64,000 nucleotides of DNA from Streptosporangium sp. NBC_01756 (GTDB lineage Bacteria; Actinomycetota; Actinomycetes; Streptosporangiales; Streptosporangiaceae): contig NZ_CP109130.1 in assembly GCF_035917975.1 (NCBI RefSeq), positions 3,410,001 to 3,474,000 on the forward strand, read 5' to 3'. A program made the translations under genes and the position numbers. Shown here piece after piece: positions 25,574 to 34,262 of the stretch; the stretch's first letter is position 1; every line of letters begins with the position of its first letter. The notes under the pieces were generated by a model. The model was not told where the DNA came from and searched no databases. It saw only the letters and a list, made by a program, of their open reading frames with translations.

Positions 25574-26395
25574 CTACAACAGCTGGGAGATCCAAGCTTG
25601 GAGCTGGTCGGCAGCGTTGAAAGTAACCAGTTTCTGCTCGGGATTGTCGGCGAGTTGGAGCACGACGTGCTCCAACTCGATCTCCCCGAGGGCGGGATGG
25701 CGTAGCCGCTTGGTGCCCGAGCTCAGGGGTACGACCCTGTGCTGTGGCCACCACTCTCTTACCTCGGGGCTCGCCGCGTGCAGGCGCTCGAGCAGCGTAC
25801 TGAAGCCGGGATCGCCAGGGTGCCGTGCCGCGGCACTGCGAAATCGGCCGAGCAGTGCGGATGCTTCGGCCGGCCAGTCGACCATCACCTGGCGGGCGCC
25901 TGGGTCGGTGAACATCCACCAGAGCAGGTTGCGGGCTTCCGGCGGCCGGGAGGGCCAGTCGGTCCACAATGCGCGAGCGGCCCGGTTGGAGGCCAGCACG
26001 TCCCAGCACCGGCCGGTGACATAGGCCGGGCACGGATCGAGCCGGTCGACGAGCGAGACGACGGCAGGTGAAAGCGTTTCAGCGACGGAGGGTGTTTCGG
26101 CGGGTGGGGCTCCGTGGATGAGTTCGTGGATATGGCTGCGCTCGGCGGCGTCGAGCAGCAGGGCCGCCGAGAGCGCGTCGAGCACCTGGCGTGAGGGGCG
26201 CATTTCGCGGCCCTGTTCCAAGTAGGTGTAGTACGTCGAGGAAATGGCGGCGAGTTGGGCCACCTCTTCCCGGCGCAGGCCGCGGGTGCGGCGGCGAGCC
26301 CCCGTGGGCAGACCGACATCGGCGGGCTGGAGCCGCTCGCGGCGGGAGCGGAGCAGCTCTCCCAGCTCCCTGGCCCTGATCGTGGACTGAGGCAT
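25574..26395 (-). CDS. XRE-family regulator with MmyB-like ligand domain
   Basis: 273 residues. An N-terminal Cro/C1 helix-turn-helix (TRGLRREEVAQLAAISSTYY, then TYLEQG) is followed by the MmyB-like domain (RLDPCPAYVTGRCWDVLASN, NLLWWMFTDP, RRPLPHPALG-type end). Such proteins are frequent in actinomycetes and commonly sit next to the oxidoreductase or hydrolase they control. Here the divergent neighbour is a dienelactone hydrolase-type gene. Inverted repeats such as TTCCATTACTAGGAA (26404-26418) lie between them and may be the operator. Confidence 0.9.
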   Translation of the reverse strand: MPQSTIRARELGELLRSRRERLQPADVGLPTGARRRTRGLRREEVAQLAAISSTYYTYLEQGREMRPSRQVLDALSAALLLDAAERSHIHELIHGAPPAETPSVAETLSPAVVSLVDRLDPCPAYVTGRCWDVLASNRAARALWTDWPSRPPEARNLLWWMFTDPGARQVMVDWPAEASALLGRFRSAAARHPGDPGFSTLLERLHAASPEVREWWPQHRVVPLSSGTKRLRHPALGEIELEHVVLQLADNPEQKLVTFNAADQLQAWISQLL

Positions 26396-26463
26396 CCTGG
26401 TACTTCCATTACTAGGAAAAACATCCTGTGGATACCAGTTTAGGACGTGGCTACGTTGGCGCC

Positions 26464-27222
26464 ATGAACGTCATGAACACAAACGTCGGCATGACCGGGC
26501 CGTACGCTATCCGCACCGAACACGTCGACATCCCGGTGGGCGACAGGCCGCCGATGGCGGCCTACATCGCCCGGCCAACGGCTCCCGGCCCGTTCCCGGG
26601 CGTCCTGGTGGGCATGGAGCTCTTCGGCGTCGATGCCGGTGTCCGCAACGTCTGCGACCAACTCGCGGGGCTCGGGTTCGTGGCCCTCGCTCCGGATTTC
26701 CACCACCGGACCGCCCCCGGCAGCGAACTGCCCCGCGACCCCGCGGGGCGGGAGCGAGGCTTCGAACTGCTGGGGCTGATGACACGCACCACGGTTCTCA
26801 GCGACGTGCGCGCCGCCATCGACCACCTTCACGCGGCCGGTAGCAAACGCGTCAGCATGGTCGGGCTGAGCCTGGGCGGTCACATCGCCTACCTCGCGGC
26901 CACCGAGTTCGACCTCGCCGCGGTAGTCGTCTTCTACGGCGGCTGGTTGCCGACCACCGACATCCCGATCAGCCGGCCCGAACCGACACTGTCACTGACC
27001 CCAAAGATCACCGGGCGTGTCCTCTTCCTCGTCGGCGAGGTAGACCACGTCGTCCCGCCCGAACAGCAACGCGAGATCACAGACGCACTGCGCGAGGCTG
27101 GCATACGTCACGAGATGGTCGTCTACCCCGGTATTGGGCACGGCTTCCTCCATGCCGATCCGACCACGGCATCCGACGCGTGGCGTCGCGTCCACACGCT
27201 GCTGACCAGCGTCGAAGGCTAG
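26464..27222 (+). CDS. dienelactone hydrolase-family alpha/beta hydrolase
   Basis: 252 residues from ATG 26464; other ATGs lie at 26428 and 26473 and no strong ribosome site decides. The nucleophile elbow is GLSLGGH, so serine replaces the cysteine of classic dienelactone hydrolase; EVDHVVPPEQQ supplies the aspartate and GIGHGFLH the histidine. The fold covers the whole chain. Substrate unknown; esters or lactones are likely. Divergent from the MmyB-type regulator. Confidence 0.86.
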   Translation: MNVMNTNVGMTGPYAIRTEHVDIPVGDRPPMAAYIARPTAPGPFPGVLVGMELFGVDAGVRNVCDQLAGLGFVALAPDFHHRTAPGSELPRDPAGRERGFELLGLMTRTTVLSDVRAAIDHLHAAGSKRVSMVGLSLGGHIAYLAATEFDLAAVVVFYGGWLPTTDIPISRPEPTLSLTPKITGRVLFLVGEVDHVVPPEQQREITDALREAGIRHEMVVYPGIGHGFLHADPTTASDAWRRVHTLLTSVEG

Positions 27223-27296
27223 CCACAGAGGTTTTTAGGGCGGTGTCGCGTGCGGGAAGCCGGCCCTGTTGCTCAGGCTCACCGCCCCCGAAAGAT

Positions 27297-27470
27297 GGGC
27301 CGCCCTCCTTCCGTGCCCGTGTGCTCCACCGTGCCCGTGGAGCTGGCCGCTGCCGAGCGCCACCGGCTCAAGAAGATGGCCTACGGCCACAAGACCCCGT
27401 ACCAGGCACGCCAGCGGGCGACGATCGTGCTCCTGGCTACCGCTGGAACTTACAGCGTGGCCAGACGATC
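27297..27470 (+). pseudogene. N-terminal relic of an IS630-type transposase
   Basis: MGRPPSVPV, then VELAAAERHRLKKMAYGHKT and ARQRATIVLLATAG match the N-terminal helix-turn-helix arm of IS630-family transposases. Similarity stops near 27460 and the DDE catalytic part is absent. No terminal inverted repeats could be paired. It fills most of the 330-bp gap between the dienelactone hydrolase gene and the sugar operon; the remainder shows no gene. Confidence 0.65.
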
Positions 27471-27554
27471 GCACTGTCCTGGATTGGTGGCGCTATCGCA
27501 ACACCGGATTCTGGCGTCCAGGACATGCGGCAGATCCGGCACGCCGGAATCCGA

Positions 27555-28979
27555 TCACGACGGACCGGCCGCGAGCGCGCGGAGGGCGGCGGGGACGCCG
27601 TCGGCGTCGAGCCGCTCCAGGGAGTCCGTGACCAGCTCGCGGAAGACCCGGTGCTCCCGGAGGTCGGCGCCGAAGATCTCCTCGATCGCCAGCAGGCGTT
27701 TCACGGTCGCCGCGGCGGAGGCGGTCTCGTCGCCGCGCAGCCGGTCGGCCAGCGGGTCGTCCAGCTCGCGTGCCGTGGTGACGTGCCGCATCCACCCGGC
27801 CACGACCAGCGCGATCCACCGGGGCTCGTGCCCGCCGGCCAGCCGGTCGCGCGCCGGGTCGAGCAGGCGCTGCGGCAGCTTCTGCGAGCCGTCCGCCGCG
27901 ATCTGCGCGACGCGGTGCCGCAGGCCGGGGTTGGCGAACCTGGTCAGCAGCGACTCCTTGTACCCCGCGAGGTCGAACCCGTCCAGTCCGTCCAAGGTGG
28001 GCGAGAGGTCGTCGTCCATCAGCCGGCGGAGGAACCCGGTGAACGCGGGATCGCCCACGGCCTCGGACACGTGCGCCGCGCCCGACAGGTAGGCGATGGC
28101 CGAATGACCGCCGTTGAGCAGACGCAGCTTCATGCGCTCGTACGGCCGGACGTCGTCCACCAGGAGTGCGCCCGCCCTGTCCCAGGCCGGCCGGTCCCCG
28201 GCGAAGGAATCCTCGATCACCCACTGCGTGAACGGCTCGGTGGCGACCGCGCCCAGGTCGGTCACGCCGAGCCTGACGGCCATGTCGTCCAGGTCGGCCT
28301 GGGTGGTCGCGGGGACGATCCGGTCCACCATGGTGGCGGGGAACCTGACGTTCTCCTCCACCCACTGGAGCAGCCGCGGCTCGCACAGCTCTGCCACGAG
28401 TCCGGCGAGGGTCGCGCCGTTGTCGGGGAGGTTGTCGCAGGAGACGACGGTGAGCGGGCCCGCGTCCGCGGCGGCACGGGCGCGCAGCCCGGCGACGAGC
28501 CGCCCGATCATGGTGGACGGCTCCGCGACGAGCCGCCCGGACGCGGTGGACGGCCCGGCGACGAGCCGCCCCGCCGTGGTGGGCGGCCCGCCGGGCAGCG
28601 GGTCGCGGCGGTACCCCTTCTCCGTGATGGTCAGCGTGACGACCGCGGTCTCCGGTGCGGCCAGCCGTGCGGCGAGGTCGTCACCGGGGGCGAGCACCTC
28701 GCGCACGGATCCGACCACGCGGACCTCGTCGCCGGCGCGCACGCCGTACAGGCAGTCCTGGGGGCGGAGCCGGTCGACCACATCGGTGCTGCGCTGGCTG
28801 GCTCCGCAGATGCCCCAGCGGTCGTCGCCGGTCACGGCCATGGCGCGCTCGGTGTAGACGGCCTGGTGGGCCCGGTGGAAGGCGCCGATGCCCAGGTGCA
28901 CGACGCCGGTGACGCGCGGCTCCGCGAGCGGGCGCGCGGCGGGCGCGACCCTGGACAGGGTGGCGCGGCTGAGCCTCAC
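27555..28979 (-). CDS. mannitol dehydrogenase-family oxidoreductase (UxuB-like)
   Basis: 474 residues from GTG 28979, which overlaps the stop of manD (GTGA). The N-terminus [20 protein letters not shown] and the block EKGYRR are typical of the polyol/hexuronate dehydrogenase family; [17 protein letters not shown] carries the catalytic region. Next to ManD the likely reaction is NAD-dependent interconversion of D-mannonate and D-fructuronate or a related sugar acid. An 11-residue repeat ([11 protein letters not shown] and variants, three copies) is inserted at about residues 130-162. It is the last gene of the leftward arm. Confidence 0.85.
   Translation of the reverse strand: MRLSRATLSRVAPAARPLAEPRVTGVVHLGIGAFHRAHQAVYTERAMAVTGDDRWGICGASQRSTDVVDRLRPQDCLYGVRAGDEVRVVGSVREVLAPGDDLAARLAAPETAVVTLTITEKGYRRDPLPGGPPTTAGRLVAGPSTASGRLVAEPSTMIGRLVAGLRARAAADAGPLTVVSCDNLPDNGATLAGLVAELCEPRLLQWVEENVRFPATMVDRIVPATTQADLDDMAVRLGVTDLGAVATEPFTQWVIEDSFAGDRPAWDRAGALLVDDVRPYERMKLRLLNGGHSAIAYLSGAAHVSEAVGDPAFTGFLRRLMDDDLSPTLDGLDGFDLAGYKESLLTRFANPGLRHRVAQIAADGSQKLPQRLLDPARDRLAGGHEPRWIALVVAGWMRHVTTARELDDPLADRLRGDETASAAATVKRLLAIEEIFGADLREHRVFRELVTDSLERLDADGVPAALRALAAGPS
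28492..28590. repeat. 33-bp in-frame tandem repeat inside the UxuB-like gene
   Basis: Three 33-bp units begin at 28492, 28525 and 28558, each starting GCGACGAGCCGCCC. Because the unit is a multiple of three, the frame is kept and the protein gains an 11-residue repeat. The insertion lies between the EKGYRR block and the next conserved strand, so probably in a surface loop. Confidence 0.9.
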
Positions 28980-30184
28980 CAATTGTGCATGCTCCCGTCC
29001 GTCAGCCGGTTGACCGGCAGGTAGGCCGGTTCGTAGGGGTAGCGGGCGGCCAGCTTCTCGTCGATGTCGACGCCGAGGCCGGGCTCCTCGCTCGGGTGGA
29101 GGTAGCCGTCGGCGAAGTGGTACCCGTGCGGGAACACCTCGTCGGTGGCCTCGGTGTGCCGCATGTACTCCTGGAGGCCGAAGTTGGGGACGGCGATGTC
29201 CAGGTGGAGCGCGGCCGACATGCAGACGGGGGAGAGATCGGTGGCGCCGTGCGAGCCGGTGCGCACGTGGTGGAGCGCGGCGAGGTCGAAGATCCGCCGC
29301 AGGTGGGTGATCCCGCCCGCGTGGACGACCGTGGCCCGGATGAAGTCGATGAGCTGCTCGCGGATCAGCTGCTCGCAGTCCCAGATCGAGTTGAACACCT
29401 CGCCGACCGCGATCGGTGCCGTGGTGTGCTGCCTGATCAGCCGGAACCCCTCCTGGAGCTCGGCGGGCACCGGGTCCTCCAGCCAGTACGGCGCGTACTC
29501 CTCCAGCCGGGAACCGAGCCTGCCGGCCTCGATCGGGGTGAGCCGGTGGTGGATGTCGTGCAGGACGTGCAGGTCGTAGCCGAAGCGGTCGCGGACCGCG
29601 GCGAACAGCTCGGGCACGACGCGCAGGTAGCGCTCGGTCGACCAGACGGCCTCGCTCGGCAGCTTGGCGTCGGCGGGCTCGTAGAACATCTTGTCCTTGC
29701 TGACCCCGTAGGTCGCGTCGAGACCGGGGACGCCGCACTGCACGCGGACCGCGCGGTAGCCGAGGTCGACGTACTTCGCGACCTCGTCGAGCACCTCGGG
29801 GATCGTCTCGCCGTTGGCGTGGCCGTACACCGTGACGCCCTCGCGCGAGCGCCCGCCGAGCAGCTGGTAGACGGGCAGCCCGGCGACCTTGCCCTTGATG
29901 TCCCACAACGCGGTGTCGACGGCCGCGATCGCGGACATCGTGACCGGGCCGCGCCGCCAGTACGCGCCGCGGTAGAGGTATTGCCAGGTGTCCTCGATGC
30001 GTGCGGGGTCGCGGCCGATGAGCAGCGGGCAGACGTGGTCGCGCAGGTAGGACGCGACCGCGAGCTCCCTGCCGTTGAGCGTCGCGTCGCCGATGCCGGT
30101 GACCCCGTCCGAAGTGGTGATCTTCAGGGTGACGAAGTTCCTGCCCGGGCTGGTGACGATGACCTTGGCGTCGGTGATTACCAC
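28976..30184 (-). CDS. manD: D-mannonate dehydratase-like enolase-superfamily enzyme
   Basis: 402 residues, the usual length of ManD/RspA. The GTG at 30184 overlaps the nagB stop. Enolase-superfamily features are visible: [19 protein letters not shown], the metal ligands in [18 protein letters not shown] and AVGEVFNS, and the C-terminal [18 protein letters not shown] of ManD proteins. It would dehydrate D-mannonate (some members act on D-gluconate) to 2-keto-3-deoxygluconate. Located between NagB and the UxuB-like gene, all overlapping. Confidence 0.87.
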   Translation of the reverse strand: MVITDAKVIVTSPGRNFVTLKITTSDGVTGIGDATLNGRELAVASYLRDHVCPLLIGRDPARIEDTWQYLYRGAYWRRGPVTMSAIAAVDTALWDIKGKVAGLPVYQLLGGRSREGVTVYGHANGETIPEVLDEVAKYVDLGYRAVRVQCGVPGLDATYGVSKDKMFYEPADAKLPSEAVWSTERYLRVVPELFAAVRDRFGYDLHVLHDIHHRLTPIEAGRLGSRLEEYAPYWLEDPVPAELQEGFRLIRQHTTAPIAVGEVFNSIWDCEQLIREQLIDFIRATVVHAGGITHLRRIFDLAALHHVRTGSHGATDLSPVCMSAALHLDIAVPNFGLQEYMRHTEATDEVFPHGYHFADGYLHPSEEPGLGVDIDEKLAARYPYEPAYLPVNRLTDGSMHNW

Positions 30185-30954
30185 TGGTAGGCCTCCAGAT
30201 CGGCGAAGAGCGTGCAGTCCGGGTGGGTGCGCAGGACGGAGGCGGGGCAGCTCTCGGTGACCGGCCCGTCGAGCGCTGCGGCGAGCGCGGCCTTCTTGTT
30301 CGCGCCGGGCACGGTGGCGACCAGCGTGCGTCCGGCCATCAGCGCGGGCACGGTCAGCGTGATCGCCCGTTCGGGCACCTCCGCGAGTGTGGCGAAACAC
30401 CCGTCGCTGACCTGCTGCCGCCGGCAGGCGTCGTCGAGCTCGACGACCTTGACCGCGAGGGGGTCGGCGAAGTCGGCCACCGGCGGATCGTTGAACGCCA
30501 GGTGGCCGTTGTCGCCGATGCCCAGGCAGACCAGGTCGATCGGGCCGCGGCCGAGGAGCTCGGCGTAGCGCGCGCTCTCCGCCTCCGGGTCGTCGCCCGG
30601 TTCGATCACGTGGACCGCGCCCGGCCGTACGGTGTTCCAGAGCTCGTGGTGGAGGAAGCGGCCGAACCGCTGGGGCGCGTCCGCGGGCAGGCCGATGTAC
30701 TCGTCCATGTGGAAGACGACGACCCTGGACCAGTCGATCCCCTCGGCCGCGCGCAGGCCGGCCAGCGTCTCCCGCTGCGAGGGCGCGGCCGCGAAGACCA
30801 CCCTGGCCTCGTCGCGGTCGGCGAGCGCCGTGCGCAGCGCGGCAACCGCGGCACGCGCCGCCGCGGCGCCTGACTCCGCCCTGTCGCTGAATATCCGGAC
30901 GTCGAGGCGTCCGGCCACCCGTTTGGTCACGGGGTCCGTGTTCGTGGCTGTCAC
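30178..30954 (-). CDS. nagB: glucosamine-6-phosphate deaminase
   Basis: 258 residues from GTG 30954, which overlaps the stop of the AGE gene (GTGA). Family motifs are [26 protein letters not shown] and TVPALMAG. NagB converts glucosamine-6-phosphate to fructose-6-phosphate and ammonia. It ends ...AYQW with a TAA inside the start of manD. With NagA on the other arm of the regulon it completes the deacetylation-deamination route for N-acetylglucosamine-6-phosphate. An exact 6-phosphate specificity is assumed from the family. Confidence 0.9.
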   Translation of the reverse strand: MTATNTDPVTKRVAGRLDVRIFSDRAESGAAAARAAVAALRTALADRDEARVVFAAAPSQRETLAGLRAAEGIDWSRVVVFHMDEYIGLPADAPQRFGRFLHHELWNTVRPGAVHVIEPGDDPEAESARYAELLGRGPIDLVCLGIGDNGHLAFNDPPVADFADPLAVKVVELDDACRRQQVSDGCFATLAEVPERAITLTVPALMAGRTLVATVPGANKKAALAAALDGPVTESCPASVLRTHPDCTLFADLEAYQW

Positions 30955-32327
30955 GACTGGTCTCCCTGAGCGCCGAGTTCGACGATTTGCATGAGGTTCC
31001 TGGCGATGTGGTACGGGTCCTTGACCGGCAGGGCGACGACCTCGTCGAGTGGAGCCCCGGCCCGGTCCCTGATCTGGATCCACTCCTCGCCGTCTGTTCC
31101 GCCGGGGAACGTGCCGAGCGTGTAGTCCCAGATCCGGTCGAACCAGCCGGCCGCCTCCCGGTCGCCGTAGCGCTCGGCCGCCAGCCGGGTGGCGTAGGCG
31201 GCTTCCGTGTGGACCCACCACAGCTTGGTCGACCAGGTCCGCCTGACCAGGTCTTCGTACGGCCCGCCGTACGGCCGGCCGGAGACGCCGACGTAGCGGA
31301 ACAGCCCGCCGTGCTCGTCGTCCCACCCGGCCTCGCACAGTGCGGAGACGCTGGCGACCAGGTCGCCGTGGTCGCCGGTCTCGCCGAGCAGGTGGCCCGC
31401 CTCCAGCGCCATCCAGATCCCCTCCAACGCGTGGCCGGGGGTGCGGTGCCTGGCCAGGATCGTGTCCCGCTTGTCGGGATCGGCCACGAACGTCTCGGTG
31501 AACAGGCCGCTGTCCTCCCGGTGCGCGACCATAGCCCGGCGCGCGGCGCGCAGCTCGTCCGCGTAGGGGAGGGCCTTTCCGGGCCGCGGGGCCGTTGTTC
31601 TCCGGTCGGACGCGGCCTGGTGCACGCCTGTCCGGTCGGACGCGGCCTGGTGATCGCGTGCCTGGGCGGACCCCGTCTGGTGCACGCCCGCCTGGGCGAG
31701 CACCGCCTGGTGTGCGCGTGCCTGGTCGAGCCTGGCGTTGAGGACGATCATGCGGGCGCCGAACCCCGAGCAGCCGGGCGGCAGCGGGTACGGCGGGGTC
31801 GGGGGGTCGCCCGCCTCCACGTCGTCCGCGATCCGCTGGACGATCACATCGATCGTGGGGAGGTGGTCGGGCGAGCCGGTGTACCTGGTGAGCTCGGCGA
31901 GCCCCATGGCGACGAAGGCGTCCGCGAAGATGCTGCGCTCGACGGGCAGCGGCCTGCCCTCCTCGTCGAGCGCGGTTCCGCCCCGCTCGTCCAGGACGTA
32001 GGCGCACCGGCCGTCAGGCCGCACGGCGTGGTCGAGGAGGAAGGACGCGCCGCGTTCCGCGTGCCGGATGAGCGTGCCGGCGTCGAAGCGCGGCCCGTCC
32101 GGCGAGAGCAGGCCGCGGTCGGCGAGCCGGGCGGCGCGAGCGAGCAGCCAGACGAAACGCCCCTGCGACCAGGTGAACTTGTTCGTGGACAGCCGGCGCC
32201 GGCCGCGATTGTCGAAGCAGGTGAAGAACCCGCCGTGCTCGGTGTCGATACCGTTCTCAAGCCAGAACGGGAGGATGACGTCTTCGAGTTGCCTGCGGGC
32301 GATCCGCTCGGGCTGCTCGGAACCCAT
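30951..32327 (-). CDS. AGE-family N-acylglucosamine 2-epimerase/aldose-ketose isomerase
   Basis: 458 residues from ATG 32327 (AAAGGA upstream). The (alpha/alpha)6-barrel family is shown by [47 protein letters not shown] and [17 protein letters not shown] enzymes interconvert N-acylglucosamine and N-acylmannosamine, or mannose/fructose-type sugars. It is ~50 residues longer than usual because of a tandem repeat of about ten residues at ~197-242. First gene of the leftward arm, directly behind the operator at 32352. Confidence 0.86.
   Translation of the reverse strand: MGSEQPERIARRQLEDVILPFWLENGIDTEHGGFFTCFDNRGRRRLSTNKFTWSQGRFVWLLARAARLADRGLLSPDGPRFDAGTLIRHAERGASFLLDHAVRPDGRCAYVLDERGGTALDEEGRPLPVERSIFADAFVAMGLAELTRYTGSPDHLPTIDVIVQRIADDVEAGDPPTPPYPLPPGCSGFGARMIVLNARLDQARAHQAVLAQAGVHQTGSAQARDHQAASDRTGVHQAASDRRTTAPRPGKALPYADELRAARRAMVAHREDSGLFTETFVADPDKRDTILARHRTPGHALEGIWMALEAGHLLGETGDHGDLVASVSALCEAGWDDEHGGLFRYVGVSGRPYGGPYEDLVRRTWSTKLWWVHTEAAYATRLAAERYGDREAAGWFDRIWDYTLGTFPGGTDGEEWIQIRDRAGAPLDEVVALPVKDPYHIARNLMQIVELGAQGDQS
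31601..31740. repeat. 30-bp in-frame tandem repeat inside the AGE gene
   Basis: Four full units begin at 31601, 31631, 31661 and 31691 and a fifth partial one at 31721. Units 1 and 2 share 20 identical leading bases (TCCGGTCGGACGCGGCCTGG). The translation repeats a ten-residue motif around HQAASDR. It inserts between two helices of the barrel enzyme without breaking the frame. Confidence 0.9.
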
Positions 32328-32351
32328 GCCGTCCTTTCCGTAGCGGGATAA

Positions 32352-32365
32352 TGAAAGCGATTGCA
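32352..32365. promoter_or_regulatory. LacI-type operator controlling the leftward arm and lacI
   Basis: TGAAAGCGATTGCA lies between the AGE start (32327) and the lacI start (32430). The half-sites TGAAAGC and TGCAATC meet at a central CG, as in LacI-family operators. The same 14 bp occur in reverse orientation at 33448-33461. Binding by the adjacent LacI protein is inferred. Confidence 0.75.
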
Positions 32366-32429
32366 TGGATTCTTGCTTCGCTAGAGTACTCCGGTCAAGC
32401 CGGGTCGAGTCAATGCTGAGGAGCGCGGT

Positions 32430-33419
32430 GTGAGTAAGCCGACGATCTACTCCATCGCCCAGCGGTGCGGCGTCTCCGCCGCGACCGTGTCGCGGGCCTT
32501 CAACCGCCCGGAGCTGGTCAGCGCGCCGGTCAGGGACCAGATCATGGCCGCCGCCCGCGAGCTCGGCTACCAGCCGAGCTCGGCCGCGCGGGGCCTGGTC
32601 ACGGGCCGGGCCGAGATGATCGGGCTGATCGTCCCCGACATCACCAACCCGTTCTTCCCGCTGCTGGTGCGGGCGATCCAGCGTACGGCGGAGCGGATGG
32701 GGAGCTCGGTCATGCTGGTCGACGCGGAGGAGAGCGCGGCGGCGGAGGTGCGGCACGTCGCCCAGCTCCGCAGCAGGGTGGACGGGGTGATCGTGGCCTC
32801 GCCGCGCTCGTCGTCGGCGGCGCTGCGCGAGGCCGCGAGGGGGCTCCCCTGCGTGCTGCTCAACCGCCCGCTGCGCGACCTCTCCTCGGTGGTCTGCGAC
32901 AACACCAGCGCGCTCTTCGACGCGGGCGACCATCTCCACAAGCACGGTCACCGCTCGTTCGCGCTGCTCGCCGGGCCGAGTGCGTCGTGGGCCGCGGCCC
33001 GGCGCTCGCAGGCGATCCGCAGGTGGGCGCGGGGCCGCGGGGTCGAGCTCACCGAGCTCGGCCCGTTTCGCGCGACGTTCAAGGGCGGCAGGCAGGCCGG
33101 TGCCGCGCTGCTCGGGACCGGCGCCACCGCCGCCTTCGCCTTCGACGACCTCACCGCGTGCGGGGTGCTCGCCGAGCTGGCCGGGCGCGGCGTCTCGGTG
33201 CCCGGGGAGCGCAGCGTCGTCGGCTGCGACGACGTGCTTCTGGCGAGGACCGTGACGCCGAGCCTGACCACGGTGACCGCGCCGATGGACGACCTCGGCG
33301 CCACCGCGGTCCAGGTCCTGACCAGGCAGATCGAGACGCCGGGCGGCGCGCCGGAGCACGTCAGACTGCCCGGCGTCTTCATCGCGCGCGACTCCACGGG
33401 GCCACGGTCCGCCTCTTGA
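32430..33419 (+). CDS. LacI-family repressor of the sugar regulon
   Basis: 329 residues from GTG 32430 with TGAGGAG seven bases upstream. The N-terminal helix-turn-helix is TIYSIAQRCGVSAATVSRAF with the hinge helix SSAARGLVTGRA; the rest is a periplasmic-binding-like sugar-sensing domain (IGLIVPDITNPFFPLLV). It sits between the divergent AGE operon and the SIS operon, flanked by two copies of one operator, so it most likely represses both arms and itself until an amino sugar or sugar acid binds. Confidence 0.92.
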   Translation: MSKPTIYSIAQRCGVSAATVSRAFNRPELVSAPVRDQIMAAARELGYQPSSAARGLVTGRAEMIGLIVPDITNPFFPLLVRAIQRTAERMGSSVMLVDAEESAAAEVRHVAQLRSRVDGVIVASPRSSSAALREAARGLPCVLLNRPLRDLSSVVCDNTSALFDAGDHLHKHGHRSFALLAGPSASWAAARRSQAIRRWARGRGVELTELGPFRATFKGGRQAGAALLGTGATAAFAFDDLTACGVLAELAGRGVSVPGERSVVGCDDVLLARTVTPSLTTVTAPMDDLGATAVQVLTRQIETPGGAPEHVRLPGVFIARDSTGPRSAS

Positions 33420-33447
33420 CCGAGATTCGGTCATGGTTTTAAATGCC

Positions 33448-33461
33448 TGCAATCGCTTTCA
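33448..33461. promoter_or_regulatory. LacI-type operator controlling the rightward arm
   Basis: TGCAATCGCTTTCA is the exact reverse complement of the operator at 32352-32365. It ends 21 bp before the GTG of the SIS gene. The paired sites could also permit looping by a tetrameric repressor over about 1.1 kb. Confidence 0.75.
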
Positions 33462-33482
33462 TCGGTCATGAGGAGCCTGCAG

Positions 33483-34262
33483 GTGCAAAACGGACGGCAC
33501 ATGTCACTCATGCGGACGTACGCCGAGCAGGTCATGGGCCTGATCGGCAGGATCGAAACCGAGGAGGCCGACGCCGTCGGAGCGGCGGCGAAACTCATCG
33601 CCGACCACATCACCCGGCACGGGGCGGACCGGCTGATCTACGTCTACGGCCCGGGAGGGCACTCGAACCTCGCCGCGCAGGAGGTGTTCTTCCGCGCCGG
33701 CGGCCTGGTCAACGTCAGCGCGATCCTCGACGAGGGCACGCTGCTGTCCGGCGGCGCGCTGCGCTCGATGGCGATCGAACGCACCCCCGGCTACGGCCGC
33801 ATCGTCATCGAGGACAACCGGATCGGCGCGGGTGACCTGCTCATCCTGGTCAACGCCTACGGCATCAACGCCGCACTCATCGACGCCGCGCTGACCGCCC
33901 GCGAGCACGGCGTCACCGTCATCGGCGTCTCCTCCAGGGAGCACGCCGAGCGGACCGCGCCCGGCCACCCGGCCAGGCACCCCACCAAGCAGAACCTGCA
34001 CGACCTCGTCGACCTGCACATCGACACGAAGGTGCCGATCGGCGACGCCGTAATCGAGATCGAGGGGGTCCCCGAGCGGGTCGGCGCGATCTCGACGTTC
34101 GCCAACGCCTACACGCTCAACTGCGTCATGGCCGCGGCGATCGCCGAGCTGGCCGAGCGCGGCACGGTTCCCGACATCTGGCGCAGCGGAAACGCGCCGG
34201 GCGGCGACGAGCGCAACGGGCTCTTCCTCGACCGCTTCCGCGGGCGGATCCGATGGCTGTGA
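33483..34262 (+). CDS. SIS-domain sugar isomerase-like protein
   Basis: 259 residues from GTG 33483, chosen for AGGAG seven bases before it; an in-frame ATG at 33468 lacks this. The SIS fold is seen in YVYGPGGHSNLAAQEVFFRAGG, LLILVNAYGINAALIDAA and VIGVSSREHAER. SIS domains bind phosphosugars as isomerases or sensors. The start of the rightward arm, it overlaps the next gene by ten bases. The precise reaction is unknown; a role in amino-sugar phosphate conversion is suggested by NagA and NagB. Confidence 0.85.
   Translation: MQNGRHMSLMRTYAEQVMGLIGRIETEEADAVGAAAKLIADHITRHGADRLIYVYGPGGHSNLAAQEVFFRAGGLVNVSAILDEGTLLSGGALRSMAIERTPGYGRIVIEDNRIGAGDLLILVNAYGINAALIDAALTAREHGVTVIGVSSREHAERTAPGHPARHPTKQNLHDLVDLHIDTKVPIGDAVIEIEGVPERVGAISTFANAYTLNCVMAAAIAELAERGTVPDIWRSGNAPGGDERNGLFLDRFRGRIRWL

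Noticed and set aside
27555..29906. 783-codon reading of the dehydrogenase frame
   Set aside because: The N-terminal part is antisense-like shadow over manD; the GTG at 28979 overlapping the manD stop fits the operon pattern.
30951..33452. 833-codon reading of the AGE frame
   Set aside because: It would run through the operator and across lacI on the other strand; ATG 32327 has a ribosome site and the conserved N-terminus.
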